Below, in pieces: positions 10,871 to 20,597 of a stretch of 42,637 nucleotides of DNA (positions are counted from its first letter, which is position 1; each line of letters starts with the position of its first letter). This DNA is from Scytalidium lignicola. Taxonomy: Eukaryota > Ascomycota > Leotiomycetes. The notes beneath the pieces are model-generated. The model did not search any database. It saw nothing but the letters and a program-made list of their open reading frames with translations, and had not been told where the DNA came from. A program made the translations under genes and the position numbers. The stretch spans positions 1 through 42,637 of the forward strand of contig NCSJ02000352.1 of the NCBI GenBank assembly GCA_002812745.2, in the 5' to 3' direction.

Positions 10871-11784
10871 ATGTCATCATATGCCATAATTGGGGCATCT
10901 CGAGGCTTAGGCGTGAGTTTTCACATCAATATAAATGCGCGATTAATGATGGTAATCACTACAGTACGAATGGCTGCGACAACTGTGTAGTGATCCTGCA
11001 AACACAGTTATTGGTCTAGCCCGATCTCCAGACAAAGTCATATTAAGACTTGTTTCTGACTCCATATCCAATGTCCATATGCTTCAGGCCGATATGGCAG
11101 ACTCTAAGTCTTTAACGACTGCCGCTGCCGAAACTGCGAGAATAACAGGCGGTTCTCTTGATTATCTCATTATCAACGGGGTATACATTAACACAGAGGA
11201 GCACCTTTTATCTCCAAGCGAGTTTACCGGGAAGGAAGATCTCATTACGACCACTATGACGGAGAGTCTCAAGGTTAATGTCCTTGGTATCATCTTCTCT
11301 ATTAATGCATTTCTACCTTTAGTGCGGAAAAGTGATATCAAAAAGATCACCGTCATTTCAAGTGTGTTAGCAGATCTAGAATTGGCACAAAAGAGCAATA
11401 TCCCATTTTTCGTGACGTACAGCTCGATGAAGGCGGCTCTAAATATGGTTGTGGTTAAATACGCTGCAGAACTGAAGGATGAAGGAATTGTGGTCTTTTC
11501 ATTAAGCCCTGGCGTTGTTGATACTCATGGAGATAAACTACAAGTTCGAGGTAACTAGTTTTGGTTCTCATAATTCCGATAAACATACTTATTTATTTAT
11601 AGAGGATCCCAAAGAAAGGGTTCAAATTGTACAGGCTGGTTTTAAAAGGATGGACCCTAAATTTTCTGGATCCATCACTACGGCTGAGAGTGTCAGCATG
11701 CAGAGGAAAGTTATTGAGGATATTACTATTGAGAAGAGTGGCTCCTTCTTATCTCATCATGGAGATAAGAACTGGCTAGATTAA
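10871..11784 (+). CDS. Short-chain dehydrogenase/reductase (SDR), three exons
   Basis: Exons 10871-10912, 10965-11550 and 11603-11784 give 269 residues, the usual size of a classical SDR. Introns are 52 bp each and start GTGAGT and GTAACT. The NAD(P)-binding motif is GASRGLG (residues 8-14) at the very N-terminus, split from the rest by intron 1. Position 85-86 is Asn-Gly in place of the usual N-A-G. The catalytic Ser is at 146-147 and the YxxxK motif is Y166-S-S-M-K170, followed by the typical LSPGVVDT block. R11 after the glycine motif suggests NADP preference, by family rule. The substrate is unknown. The start was chosen because MSSYAIIGASRGLG has the correct spacing; an upstream in-frame extension lacks similarity. 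It is the only intact enzyme gene between 9 and 17 kb. Confidence 0.88.
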
Positions 11785-12220
11785 GATTGCCATTTTTAAA
11801 ATATTGAGAATGGTTTCGTACAGTTCTAGACTAAAATTGTGACTACGACGTACCCTTTAAGTTACTTTCATATGAGTTTCGTTAAGTGTATGGTGTATGC
11901 TGTTCAGGCTCCTCTATTTCGTCCTTATGAACTTTTCTACCTATTTATTTTTATTCCTGACTCTCGGTCTGACATAGTCAGCGAACTAAAATTATAGAAT
12001 ATTACTATAATTCAAATCTATTATAGGATGCAGATCACTAAAATCATAGTTCATTTCAAGTATCTCGATCACCAGAAAAGTAGAGGTCATTATATATCTG
12101 AGATAATAGGAGACTTATCGATTTTGAAATGACACCGGACACTATACTGTAATGGTTGTTGCATACATCCCAACTATCATAGCTACTAATTAACCACCAA
12201 CAAACGCCTATCACAGACAC
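11785..12220. other. Intergenic, nothing recognised
   Basis: AT-rich spacer between the convergent dehydrogenase and SMP-like genes. No coding or structured signal was found. Confidence 0.5.
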
Positions 12221-12511
12221 TCACGTCTTTCTTGTAGACGATCCCTGCATAGATCCGCTGCCCATATTTTGAGATGAGCCGCCAACGGTGCCTTTTGAAT
12301 TACCACCACCAGAGGTATTGCTCCACCTATCACCAGCAGATTGAGCACGTGCGGCAAACCCTGCCGAAGACATATCTCCGCCGCTCTTAGCCTATCGTGA
12401 AATGAATAAACTTATCAACGAGTTGTTTAAATATCCTCGAAGCAGTGGTTACTATACCTGAGATGATTGAATTCGTTCTGAAGCTGATTTATCCATTGCG
12501 TGGGTAAGCAT
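12221..12511 (-). CDS. Small SMP/LEA-like (seed maturation protein family) protein
   Basis: Two short exons on the minus strand, 12458-12511 and 12221-12391, are joined by a 66-bp intron (GTATAG..GATAG) in phase 0 and encode 74 residues. The core contains RIQSSQ, then a Gly-rich turn, then GFAARAQSAGDR, which is the SMP-type repeat found in small fungal and plant desiccation-related proteins. The tail is Gly/Ser/Asn-rich and probably disordered. The intron falls exactly between RIQSSQ and AKSGGD. Translation may start at 12511 (MLTHAMDK) or at the internal Met at 12496. A role in conidial or stress tolerance is inferred from the family. The gene is easy to miss because neither exon is long. 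Confidence 0.72.
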
Positions 12512-13610
12512 GACGATGAATCTTTTCCTGATGAGCAGCAAATTGATGGATATTTTATGACTTCAAGTTAAGCGTAGAGTGTGTTATAAAATCTCCAATG
12601 AACCATTACCATTTATGATGGGATTCTATAATGAAATCTATCTATCAGGGGGATCGCTTTATATAACCTTTTGCTCATGTTAGCAAATCTGTCACATGCA
12701 AGGTACTTGAGATTTGTATTAAATATTTTTTATCACTCGACGATTATTCAAATGTGACCCACGGTAACTTTGAGTGGTTGAACCATAATTTGCCAACGAT
12801 GGGAACATCTGGAGCCAATAAACTCAAGCACAATCAATACTCAATATGCAAAACCTGATTTCTTCATGCATGGGTTGTGGGAGAGGGGATGGGAGGCCTT
12901 ACCATTATCAAAGAGGGGTGTTGGGAGGCCTCACCCAGGGCTGCTCTGATATGCCCAGATCTGTTATCTTACATATCAATAGTCTTTGCTTGACAAAAGC
13001 CCATAACAAAGCATAAAGACTTCTATTACGAGAATATCTGCCTTGAGATAACGTTGAACTTAAAGTAATTAAAATGGGAGACCTTATCTTAACATCCGAA
13101 CCATGTTTAATAAGATCTGATTAGTTCTTTGAGTATAATTTCCGGCTCTCACTTCAGCAGCAGCTTTCTTAACTAGATTGAGACAATTAGATGTGTTCCG
13201 ACCGAACCACTAACCTGGCTAGTTGCCCGACTGGCGGCAAAGTTGGTAGTTGGGCCGGTCCGTTGGCGACAGGTAAGGTAGTGGCACAGTCGGAAGAGGT
13301 GTAAATTGTGTTATTGGATACACATACCATGATTGGGTCACGAAGGGATCACTTCGACATATCGACATTTCATATTACGCAACAACAATTATTTCTAAAT
13401 ATTTCAACGTGACGCAAGCCCGTATTGATTTATGCTTTCTGGATACTTTATCCACTTCGGTCTGATGACGCTCATGCCTTTCTTCATCTAGCTAAGTCGT
13501 AAGAAATAGCTGCTAGACACAGAAAAATGTCCTGTCTTTTATCTTGTACGACAGATCTGTCAAGTTACAGGTGCACCTTGCTTGCCTACGCTGGTTGTAT
13601 GACTGCCTGA
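12512..13610. other. Intergenic, AT-rich
   Basis: No gene was supported. A near-direct repeat (GGGAGGCCT(T/C)ACC) occurs twice around 12890-12945. The rest is spacer. Confidence 0.5.
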
Positions 13611-14067
13611 CTACCCCGTACCATATGGGCTTGAGAGCCCACGTCTTTTATCATCCATTACTCGCCAGTTTCCTTCACAACCTGAATGTTATAGGTGGAT
13701 CCTACTAAAAGGCTCTTAGCTCTAGAATCTCGGCCTTGACTCGCGCAGTAGTGTAGCTAGAGTATTGGCAATCAGGTGTGCCACATACCTCTTTCCTTGA
13801 CGTCAATAAAAATACTACTGAGCAGGTGCCGAGTATCCATCAGGCCGACGCTGTCGAGGCAGCTGTTAATGTTTTCCAAGCTCCTCATGATGTTTCTGTT
13901 GATATCTAGGGCGATATCGGGGTCCGCAGCCCAAGCCGATTCCCAGAGAGTTCTATCGTTGCTATCGAGGTCTAGAAAGGCGCGGACGACGGTGTCGGTG
14001 ATCTCTTCTCGCGTGCTCAGGCCGCTGAGAGACTGTGGATGAGCTGTGCTGGATATTTGATGTGTGG
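13611..14067 (-). pseudogene. SnoaL-like (NTF2-fold) protein relic
   Basis: On the minus strand the N-terminal half is open and reads LSGLSTREEITDTV followed by AFLDLDSNDRTLWESA, typical of fungal SnoaL-like proteins. A stop occurs soon after IFIDVKE. Later segments in shifted frames (AHLIANTLA, then YNIQVVKETGE, then WMIKD) match the expected order of the same fold. The N-terminus has no in-frame ATG, because a TAA precedes the first conserved residues. I conclude that this is a dead copy broken by at least one frameshift and several stops. SnoaL-like proteins act as small-molecule cyclases or isomerases or have unknown roles. Confidence 0.6.
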
Positions 14068-14858
14068 CTGATGTTTATCATGTCGTGGACGTTTTGATCA
14101 ATGGTAGATGCTTGTTCAGCGGTAGGTGTCTGTTCTAGAGTATAATGGGCGTACAGTCTTAAACTAGCTAAAGTTGGAGGCTTTTACTTTCAATTGTTGT
14201 ATCATAACTGATACGTGTAATTCGAAATATTCACACTCTAATTACAAACTATACACTGAAATAGGTAAAAAAGTACGCTAGGTCACAAATCTTTAATGAT
14301 TCAAAAGGTTATTATAATTACATAACACAGCAAAGTTTGCTTAAATTAACTAGTTAACTATGCATTATCTAATAATAATTTGTAGATGTAGGTATGGAGT
14401 GAGCTTAAGTCCGGCCTTGAAGCTAAGTGGCACGGCTCACAAGAGGAGTTTTCGTCCATATTGAACTTCAAAGGAGTTATTGTTGAGAATTAAAGAGCTG
14501 GTTTATTGTAATACACGTGTAAAGGGGTTGTTTAATTGGTTCATTTTGATCCTGGCATGAATTTCTTTGTTCTTATCTTCTTCTTTTTTCTCTTCACTTA
14601 TACTCGGAAGGATATTCTTAAAGAAGGGGATTTGGCGACAGGAGTTCAGCCAACCAAGTTGCTGCTGTAGAACCGGTATCTTTTGAACTGCTGTGTATCT
14701 CACACTCTTTGGAAATGAAATGCAAGGTTTAACGGATTAAATGGGTTTGTACAGTAACTACAAATGTAAGTTTGTTCAACTATATTGGTAGAGAATAATA
14801 TGAATATTTAAACAATCTTTTCAAAACCATGTTGATAAAAAGTCTACACCAACTACAA
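14068..14858. other. Intergenic, nothing recognised
   Basis: AT-rich spacer of about 0.8 kb. The short minus-strand open frame at 14503-14703 lacks any recognisable feature. Confidence 0.5.
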
Positions 14859-15278
14859 CTAGACAAACCGAACTTGCAGGGATGCCGGCTCATCCAATGT
14901 ATGAGCCGTTTTAGCACAATTGGACCATGAATCACCCATATAAGTTCCTCGAGATCCATCACTGTTAATCGCTGCGATATCAGTCGCGCCGGTGCATTCT
15001 AATCCAGCGTACCATCCAACGGCACATGTTGACACCTCTCCATCACTGAAAGGAGAACAATTAGCAACATTGAAGCTCCCTGCGCCTGATATTTTGTAAT
15101 TTTCACAGTTATTAAAAACCTCAAAATTGTCGTCCGTTATGACCAAACTCTCCATATATTCAGTACAGTCTTGATCGGTGTACCAATTGAGTTGCATCAG
15201 GACCGTATTATCGGCAATGCAGAGGGTAGAGAATATGGTGATGGTTGCAAGTAGAAATCCCTTGTTTCTCGGCATCAT
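14859..15278 (-). CDS. Small secreted six-cysteine protein
   Basis: Single exon, 139 residues. Residues 1-22 form a signal peptide with a hydrophobic core (FLLATITIFSTLC). The mature part has six cysteines (38, 58, 74, 85, 95, 121), enough for three disulfides, and is otherwise polar and acidic. No family was recognised. Size, secretion and an even number of cysteines fit a candidate effector or small extracellular protein, but this is inference. Two Met codons start the frame. The signal peptide is good from either, so the first was kept. Confidence 0.75.
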   Translation of the reverse strand: MMPRNKGFLLATITIFSTLCIADNTVLMQLNWYTDQDCTEYMESLVITDDNFEVFNNCENYKISGAGSFNVANCSPFSDGEVSTCAVGWYAGLECTGATDIAAINSDGSRGTYMGDSWSNCAKTAHTLDEPASLQVRFV

Positions 15279-15558
15279 GGTGGTGGTCGATGGTTCGAGA
15301 TATAGTTTCCAGGTGGGATAACAGAACTAATCTATTGTGAGCTTTAGTTAAAGCAAAGCATTAAAACTTACATTGAATTAAAGTATTTGTTAGGTTGATC
15401 TGTAATACTTAGAACCGTAACTAAATATCTTCTCTTTTGATGGTTTCTCTTGATAGCTATAGTTACTAGTGTAATGGTAACATATCTAAAGCTTAAGCAA
15501 CTATCTTATATACAGTAGGATTTCGAAATTGGGTCTATATTTAATCCTTAGCCGAAGA
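15279..15558. other. Upstream region of the six-cysteine gene
   Basis: AT-rich spacer between the secreted-protein start and the inverted-repeat element. No clear TATA box or conserved site was identified. Confidence 0.4.
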
Positions 15559-15677
15559 TATACTCTCTAGTCAGCTTATGCCCTAGGTCTTCTTGTACAG
15601 TATAGCGTCTGGTGCTATTATCTTATTGTACTGTGAGGCTATACGCCTAACAACGCATAAGCTGACTAGAGCATACA
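15559..15677. repeat. MITE-like element with terminal inverted repeats
   Basis: CTCTAGTCAGCTTATGC (15565-15581) is perfectly inverted as GCATAAGCTGACTAGAG (15655-15671), 107 bp end to end. The match extends outward with three mismatches to 119 bp. A second inner match (TGTACAGTATAGC against GTACTGTGAGGCTATAC) makes the whole segment foldable. The size and the absence of coding capacity fit a small non-autonomous DNA transposon. No convincing target-site duplication was seen. Confidence 0.6.
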
Positions 15678-15989
15678 AGACTCACCAATAAAACTATTTT
15701 GTAGCATAACTATGGAGAACGTAGCGAAGGAACTTGTGCCAAGGCGTGAGGTCAGCGCTAACAATAGAACGCTGAAAGTGCCTGCAATTACAACGATCTT
15801 TAGACTATTAATGCTCTGTAATGCACTGGAATTATACGCTCGCATCGCCTGGTTCGCGAATGCTGAGCTAGATCAGACGGAGGAGGCTGAGATGACGCCT
15901 GGTCAGGATCCTCATCAGTACAGTAGTGGGTACTTGGGATAAAGGTGCCGTCGTGATGAGCTGCCGTGGAACCGTCACTGGTGCACTGT

Positions 15990-16690
15990 TGGACAAAATG
16001 GGTGTTACCTGCGGGAGGTACTGTACAGTACCGCACCTTTCGTATGTGTAATTTACACAAACATGGCCCCAGAAGAAGAAGCAGAATAAGCATCCCAGGC
16101 GGCCCACCACAGAGGAATCTGCACCGCGAGCAAGAGTCGAAAAGAGGTTGTACAACTAATAACATGAATACAAATTGGATTCGGGGTTCCGCGAGTCCTG
16201 TACACAGTAGGATGGACGGACATGCCCGCCGCTAGGAGCTTGTTGTCCTACCACCAGAAGTGGTGGTCGGTGAAACACTGAGTCTTGGGGAAACCATGGT
16301 CCTCAGCCATGGCGATGGATAGAAGGTGTGCATGTGCGGCAGATATATATATCTATTCGTAGATAATCGTTGGGATCCGTGATGTTGATGGCCGGCCATC
16401 TGAGCAACGCTAGATGACAATCGTGTTCGCCGTCACAGTCACGTCGAACTAAAAAATAATGGAAGTGGTTACGGCAGAGGTCATGAAAGGCCGTTGTGTC
16501 AATGCTAATTCCACCAATGCTTGTAGTAGTAGGGCTGCCAGACCCGGTTTTCGTGAGCGTCGAATAGGGGCTGACTGTAATTCCGGTGGTCAGCAGCGGG
16601 AAGCCGAATTTCGTCTGGGTCTGTAGCGTCAGGGATGGCAAGACATAAGTACAAGATGGCAGGCACGTAACTGTCGACGGGCTCTATATG
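15990..16690 (-). pseudogene. Decayed C-terminal region, probably of a GH18-type chitinase
   Basis: The minus strand reads VTCLPSCTYVLPSLTLQTQ, then FPLLTTGITVSPYSTLTKTG, then (in another frame) FDVTVTANTIVI, then PTTTSGGRTTSS and a Cys/Pro/Gly-rich tail with CGGPPG. This order of a CTYVLP block, a Thr-rich stretch and a Cys-rich tail resembles the C-terminal region of large fungal GH18 chitinases. Frame changes and stops show that it is not functional. Only the tail is present and the catalytic barrel was not found. The family call is from memory of the pattern and is tentative. Confidence 0.35.
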
Positions 16691-17532
16691 GCTGGATCAG
16701 TAGTAACATACCGGGCCCGCTATCAGCTTCTAAACTGATGTCCACTGCTTCTGTGAATAGCCCTCAGTTATGATGGAGTTGAACAATAGCGGAGGAATGC
16801 CACCGAAAGGTAACACAATCTAGATTCTGCCTTTAGTGAAAATGCTATATATCCAGAGGCCTAACACAAAATCTGTGTCAATCAGCGCGAGCTAGCAGTT
16901 CTCTTCCGGAGCGTAGTCCAACTAGTTATCATTATCAAGATCACGGTCAGCCGCTCAAGCCCAGACGTTCTCGAAGTAACCTGGTGCCTGGTAACGACAA
17001 AGACGCCGCCATGCAGTTCTTGTTAACGGAGTTCATTCATGCTGCGTACTCAGACGATTGCAGATTGAAGACAGTAGCGCCTCTAACGCGGAAGTGGGGT
17101 GGAGTCCCGCGTTGAAGCTCTTTGTGAGGTTACGAGCTCGTTAAAAATATTCCGATATATATTGAGTGTTTACGATTTCCTTAATGCTTTCGTGCACATT
17201 CCACGCCATAAAGATGGCGCTAGCCGTAGTCACGGTCACATATTGCTCTAAAAATGCTCGCAAATACGAGTCTTCCATAGCTCACAGATCAGGGATTTCA
17301 TTTGATGAGGGAAATACGGAGAAATTTAGTCTCGATGATAGACTCACAAAGGGCATCGTAGATACTCTTTTCTGCTGACGGCAATCGAACATCAGAAGNT
17401 TTTTTTTAGTACTGCTGTATATAAGTACTACTGCACAAACACTTAAGGGGCTCGAACAAGAAAATGGAAAATTGGAACACTTCTATATCACTTCATATGT
17501 ATTGACCTATTCGTAATCTTTAACCTTTCAAC
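16691..17532. other. Intergenic, nothing firmly recognised
   Basis: Contains one ambiguous base (17399) before a T-run. The plus-strand frame at 17166-17378 has no recognisable features. The 3' flank of the GH28 gene begins at about 17530. Confidence 0.5.
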
Positions 17533-18978
17533 CTAAGGTGTGCAACTTACGCCGTGGACATTCTCCGCATTATCGCAAGCCACAACAGCCCTCTTTCCTG
17601 TCCCCGAGACAGTTAGATTTACTCCACGGAAAATGATATCGTGACAAGGAGCAGCCTTGGAGCAATTCAAGGCAATACCATCAAGCGTGTTGACCGTACC
17701 CTTGACGTCCGTGAAAGTTAAATCTTCAAATACGAGTGTGGAAGTGTCGCAAAAGTTTGCCTGTGAGTCGACTTTGTGGTAGCACTTATTGATATAGATA
17801 GCTTGGGTAGTATTGTCCACCGTCAAGTCAGTAAACGTGATATTCGAAACTAAGCCAGTGCCTCCACCACCGCCTTGCGGTGGCACGCCAGCAGACACGC
17901 CAACCCACGACTTGAAATAGGCACCGCCACTGACCGCGGCACCGCCATATCCAGGGCGGATGAGTTGACTGACGGTCACATTTGTGACGGATATATTAGC
18001 AATGTAGTCTGGAGCGTCGGGATACTGCCCAATACTGCCAAACGCCATTCCGCCTCCAATGCAAGTGAAGTTGCGGAAGTCCATGTTCGTTGAGTTTCCT
18101 TTTGGAGCAATGCAGTCATCGCCGCCGTGAAAGAGCCAGTTCGAAGCATGGAAATTATTAACTCGAATCGTGTCCAAGCCATCTACGTTAGTTTCAAAGT
18201 CCATGCCATCACCATGCGGATCGGTATTAGTACCATTGATATATATTGACTTCAAGGTGATGTCGTGTGAATCCTGTACGTAGAATGACCAGAACTGAGG
18301 ATTCCGAATCGAGAAGTTTTGGACTGTTGCGTTGGTACTATTGTAGATAGTCAAGGAGATGGGACGGCCAAAGCGGTTGCTCTGCCCCTGAGCGTATGTG
18401 TACCAAGCCTGTCCATTACCGTTAATTCCACCCTGCATCCAGCCACCACCATCAACGATATAATCCTCTCCTTCGATGATCCAAGCCGTGGACTGGTTCT
18501 GAAACTCTACACGGTGTGAATTGTCGATCCAGTAGCCAAGGTCTGACACGAAAGATAGAGTGCCAAGCACATTCAGACGCGAGCGGATCAAGTGCATGTA
18601 CAAACGACTCTTAATTGTATACACGTATGGTGCTGGCAATGTGATGGTGCCATCGGTACCGCAGGCTTCTGCCGCTGCGAGGAGCTGTGGAGCGTCATCC
18701 CTTTCCCATCCAAGAGGAAGGACGTTACACTCTGCATGAACTGGAGCTGGTTGGGTTGGACGAGATGATATCGGTCCCAAGTTTGCACCAGGAGTATATC
18801 CAGCAGGGGCCGCAAGAGTTAAAGTCTTCTGCGGAGTATAGACTTTGGGTGTTGAGAAGTTAGGCCAATATGTCACTGGTAATACAGTAGGGCGACCCAG
18901 ACACACCTCGGTGCTATCAACACCAACTGATACAAAGCATAATAGTGCCGCTGCAGTGATGCCAGCATGGAACCTCAT
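17533..18978 (-). CDS. Secreted glycoside hydrolase family 28 (polygalacturonase-like) protein
   Basis: Intronless, 481 residues with a signal peptide (about 1-22), then a right-handed beta-helix region rich in NxT/NxS glycosylation sites. The GH28 markers are N251-T-D253 (the NTD motif), G286-D287-D288 (the GDD motif) and, where endo-polygalacturonases have GHG, the sequence G308-G-G310 followed by MAFGSIG. The usual RIK motif reads Y395-I-N-K398. The GSIGQY context is shared with exo-acting GH28 branches (rhamnosidase- or exo-polygalacturonase-like), which often lack the GHG histidine. The substrate is therefore pectic but uncertain. The protein probably acts outside the cell on plant polymers. 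The start codon follows an AT-rich leader at 18979-19060. No frameshift or stop was seen, in contrast to the decayed neighbours to the right. Confidence 0.88.
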   Translation of the reverse strand: MRFHAGITAAALLCFVSVGVDSTEVCLGRPTVLPVTYWPNFSTPKVYTPQKTLTLAAPAGYTPGANLGPISSRPTQPAPVHAECNVLPLGWERDDAPQLLAAAEACGTDGTITLPAPYVYTIKSRLYMHLIRSRLNVLGTLSFVSDLGYWIDNSHRVEFQNQSTAWIIEGEDYIVDGGGWMQGGINGNGQAWYTYAQGQSNRFGRPISLTIYNSTNATVQNFSIRNPQFWSFYVQDSHDITLKSIYINGTNTDPHGDGMDFETNVDGLDTIRVNNFHASNWLFHGGDDCIAPKGNSTNMDFRNFTCIGGGMAFGSIGQYPDAPDYIANISVTNVTVSQLIRPGYGGAAVSGGAYFKSWVGVSAGVPPQGGGGGTGLVSNITFTDLTVDNTTQAIYINKCYHKVDSQANFCDTSTLVFEDLTFTDVKGTVNTLDGIALNCSKAAPCHDIIFRGVNLTVSGTGKRAVVACDNAENVHGVSCTP

Positions 18979-19513
18979 TTTTAAAATCTCTCCTCTTATT
19001 CCACGCCTGTGTATGACCCAGTATGATCATTTTCCGGATACTGCGGTGATGAGTGTACAATAGCTATATATGCAATTCTTTTGAATTTCCATCATCCCAC
19101 TATAGGGCTCTCCTAACGCAGAATGCCAGTACACGTGCACTGCATGTTGATCTGAAGGCTCTCTCTGCAATTTTGATACTTAGTGGGGTTACGTTCCAAC
19201 GGAACGGATAATGTTGGTCCAGTTAAACAGACACGTTTTAAGTGACATTGTCAGGGATACTGGCTAGCAATGCTTGGCAAAGTCCTTCGGTTTCATTTTC
19301 AGCTTTCTAGAATTCTCGAAGACGAGAGACCATGCGTTGATGATCAGCAACGCAAGGGAAAGAGTAAAACGTCCACTAGATTTGCAGACTCGATAGGGAT
19401 GCTATTTAGTAGAGTATTAACTGAATAGGCGAACCAATCAGTGTTTTTATCGAATTTCAAATAATTCAAATAAAATGTTGCAATATTTGGAGTTTACGGA
19501 TGCCACTTCACAG
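18979..19513. other. Upstream region of the GH28 gene
   Basis: About 0.5 kb without a gene. It includes one GTGGGG core (19183-19188) that fits the CreA-type SYGGRG consensus, too short to be meaningful alone. Confidence 0.4.
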
Positions 19514-19734
19514 TGTTCTTACGGTTGCCTATGCTAGGGCTTACGGATAGGGTTTACGGTAGGCTACCACTGTAGGCAACCATAGGCACCCGTAGGGTGC
19601 CTGTACGACCATAACTGTTGACCATAACGGTTTTACGGCCGTAACTCTCGGTATATATAGAATCTGCTGTAGTTGTAGACTCCTTAAGCAATCAATACAA
19701 TAGTGGTTCTGTATTCCTGCGTTTCCAGTCAACA
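19514..19734. mobile_element. Probable LTR-retrotransposon remnant (solo LTR-like)
   Basis: TGTTGAC (19616-19622) and GTCAACA (19728-19734) form perfect 7-bp terminal inverted repeats of the TG..CA type. Between them lie a TATATATAG box (about 19653) and AATCAATACAATAG, a frequent sequence of Copia-type LTRs in fungi. A second possible left end is TGTTCTT at 19514. The 100 bp before 19616 hold TTACGG repeats and two hairpins: GGTTGCCTA with TAGGCAACC (19523-19581) and GGCACCC-GTA-GGGTGCC (19585-19601). No target-site duplication was found, so the boundaries are uncertain. Confidence 0.5.
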
Positions 19735-20121
19735 TAAAATATGCAAGACTTGTTTAATAAATTAACTTGTTTTATTTGCATGGGAGTACAACAGAGGGAT
19801 ACCTCATTCATTGGCAAACAACCAATTAGTTATTGTGTTGGTTGATAAATTATACATATCCATAACAACTTGTTATCTTTTAATAGACTAAAACACAAAA
19901 AGGTAGCATATTATTAGGTTTGGAAGACTTTCCAAACAAATCAAATCTAATATCCAACACGCCAGATCTAATTTTAACTAAATAGAACAAATGAAGTCGA
20001 GGCTGGACTTAGTTGGCTTAACTTTAATCTATTTCGAAACCAATACTTCTACCAAACATCCGCAGTTGCCTGCATTCATGTTACTACTTTCAGTAATCTT
20101 TTGAAATATGACGCAAAGCTA
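19735..20121. other. Intergenic, nothing recognised
   Basis: AT-rich spacer between the LTR-like remnant and the interrupted gene at 20122. Confidence 0.5.
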
Positions 20122-20597
20122 ATGCAGTTCTCATACGATGGGCCACCACACTACGCCACCCCTCTGATTGTTCAGTTGATGTTTAAAGAAATCGATTATT
20201 TTTTCAGTGGCCAGATGATTGTGCTGAGAAGCGAAGGTATGTATGGGACAGACTTAACCATGTAAGTGCAGCATATCTACTTTCATGTCACGACTAACGC
20301 GAATTGATGAGATATGTCGAGATAGTGGATTTCGAGGACAAGATATGCTGCAATCGTCATGAAAATATGAGGCGGCTCGTGGATGAGTACCAAGAGCAAT
20401 TATTGAAGAACCCGTTATAGGGCGAGCCGTTAAACCAAGAACAGATGGTCGAAGAACTCAACAACTACAAGTGTCAAGTGTTCAATACACATTTCTTTCG
20501 GCAAGATTTTAGTTCCATGCTAGATCCTTCGTTTGGCGCTTTAGATAATTGGGCAAGAACAATGATGGCGCTGGTCGCAAGCCACCTGGCTCGATAA
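20122..20597 (+). pseudogene. Two-exon gene of unknown family interrupted by one TAG
   Basis: Exons 20122-20261 and 20312-20597 are separated by a 50-bp intron with GTAAGT, CTAAC and an AG end. The joined frame has 142 codons and is open except for a TAG at 20418-20420. On both sides of it the sequence is clearly protein-like: DKICCNRHEN and VDEYQEQLLKNPL before, EQMVEELNNYKCQVFNTHFF and LDNWARTMMALVASHLA after. I do not recognise the family. The simplest reading is a recent nonsense mutation in a small helical protein. Alternatives are translation ending at the TAG (a 75-98 residue range depending on start) or readthrough. Confidence 0.6.
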
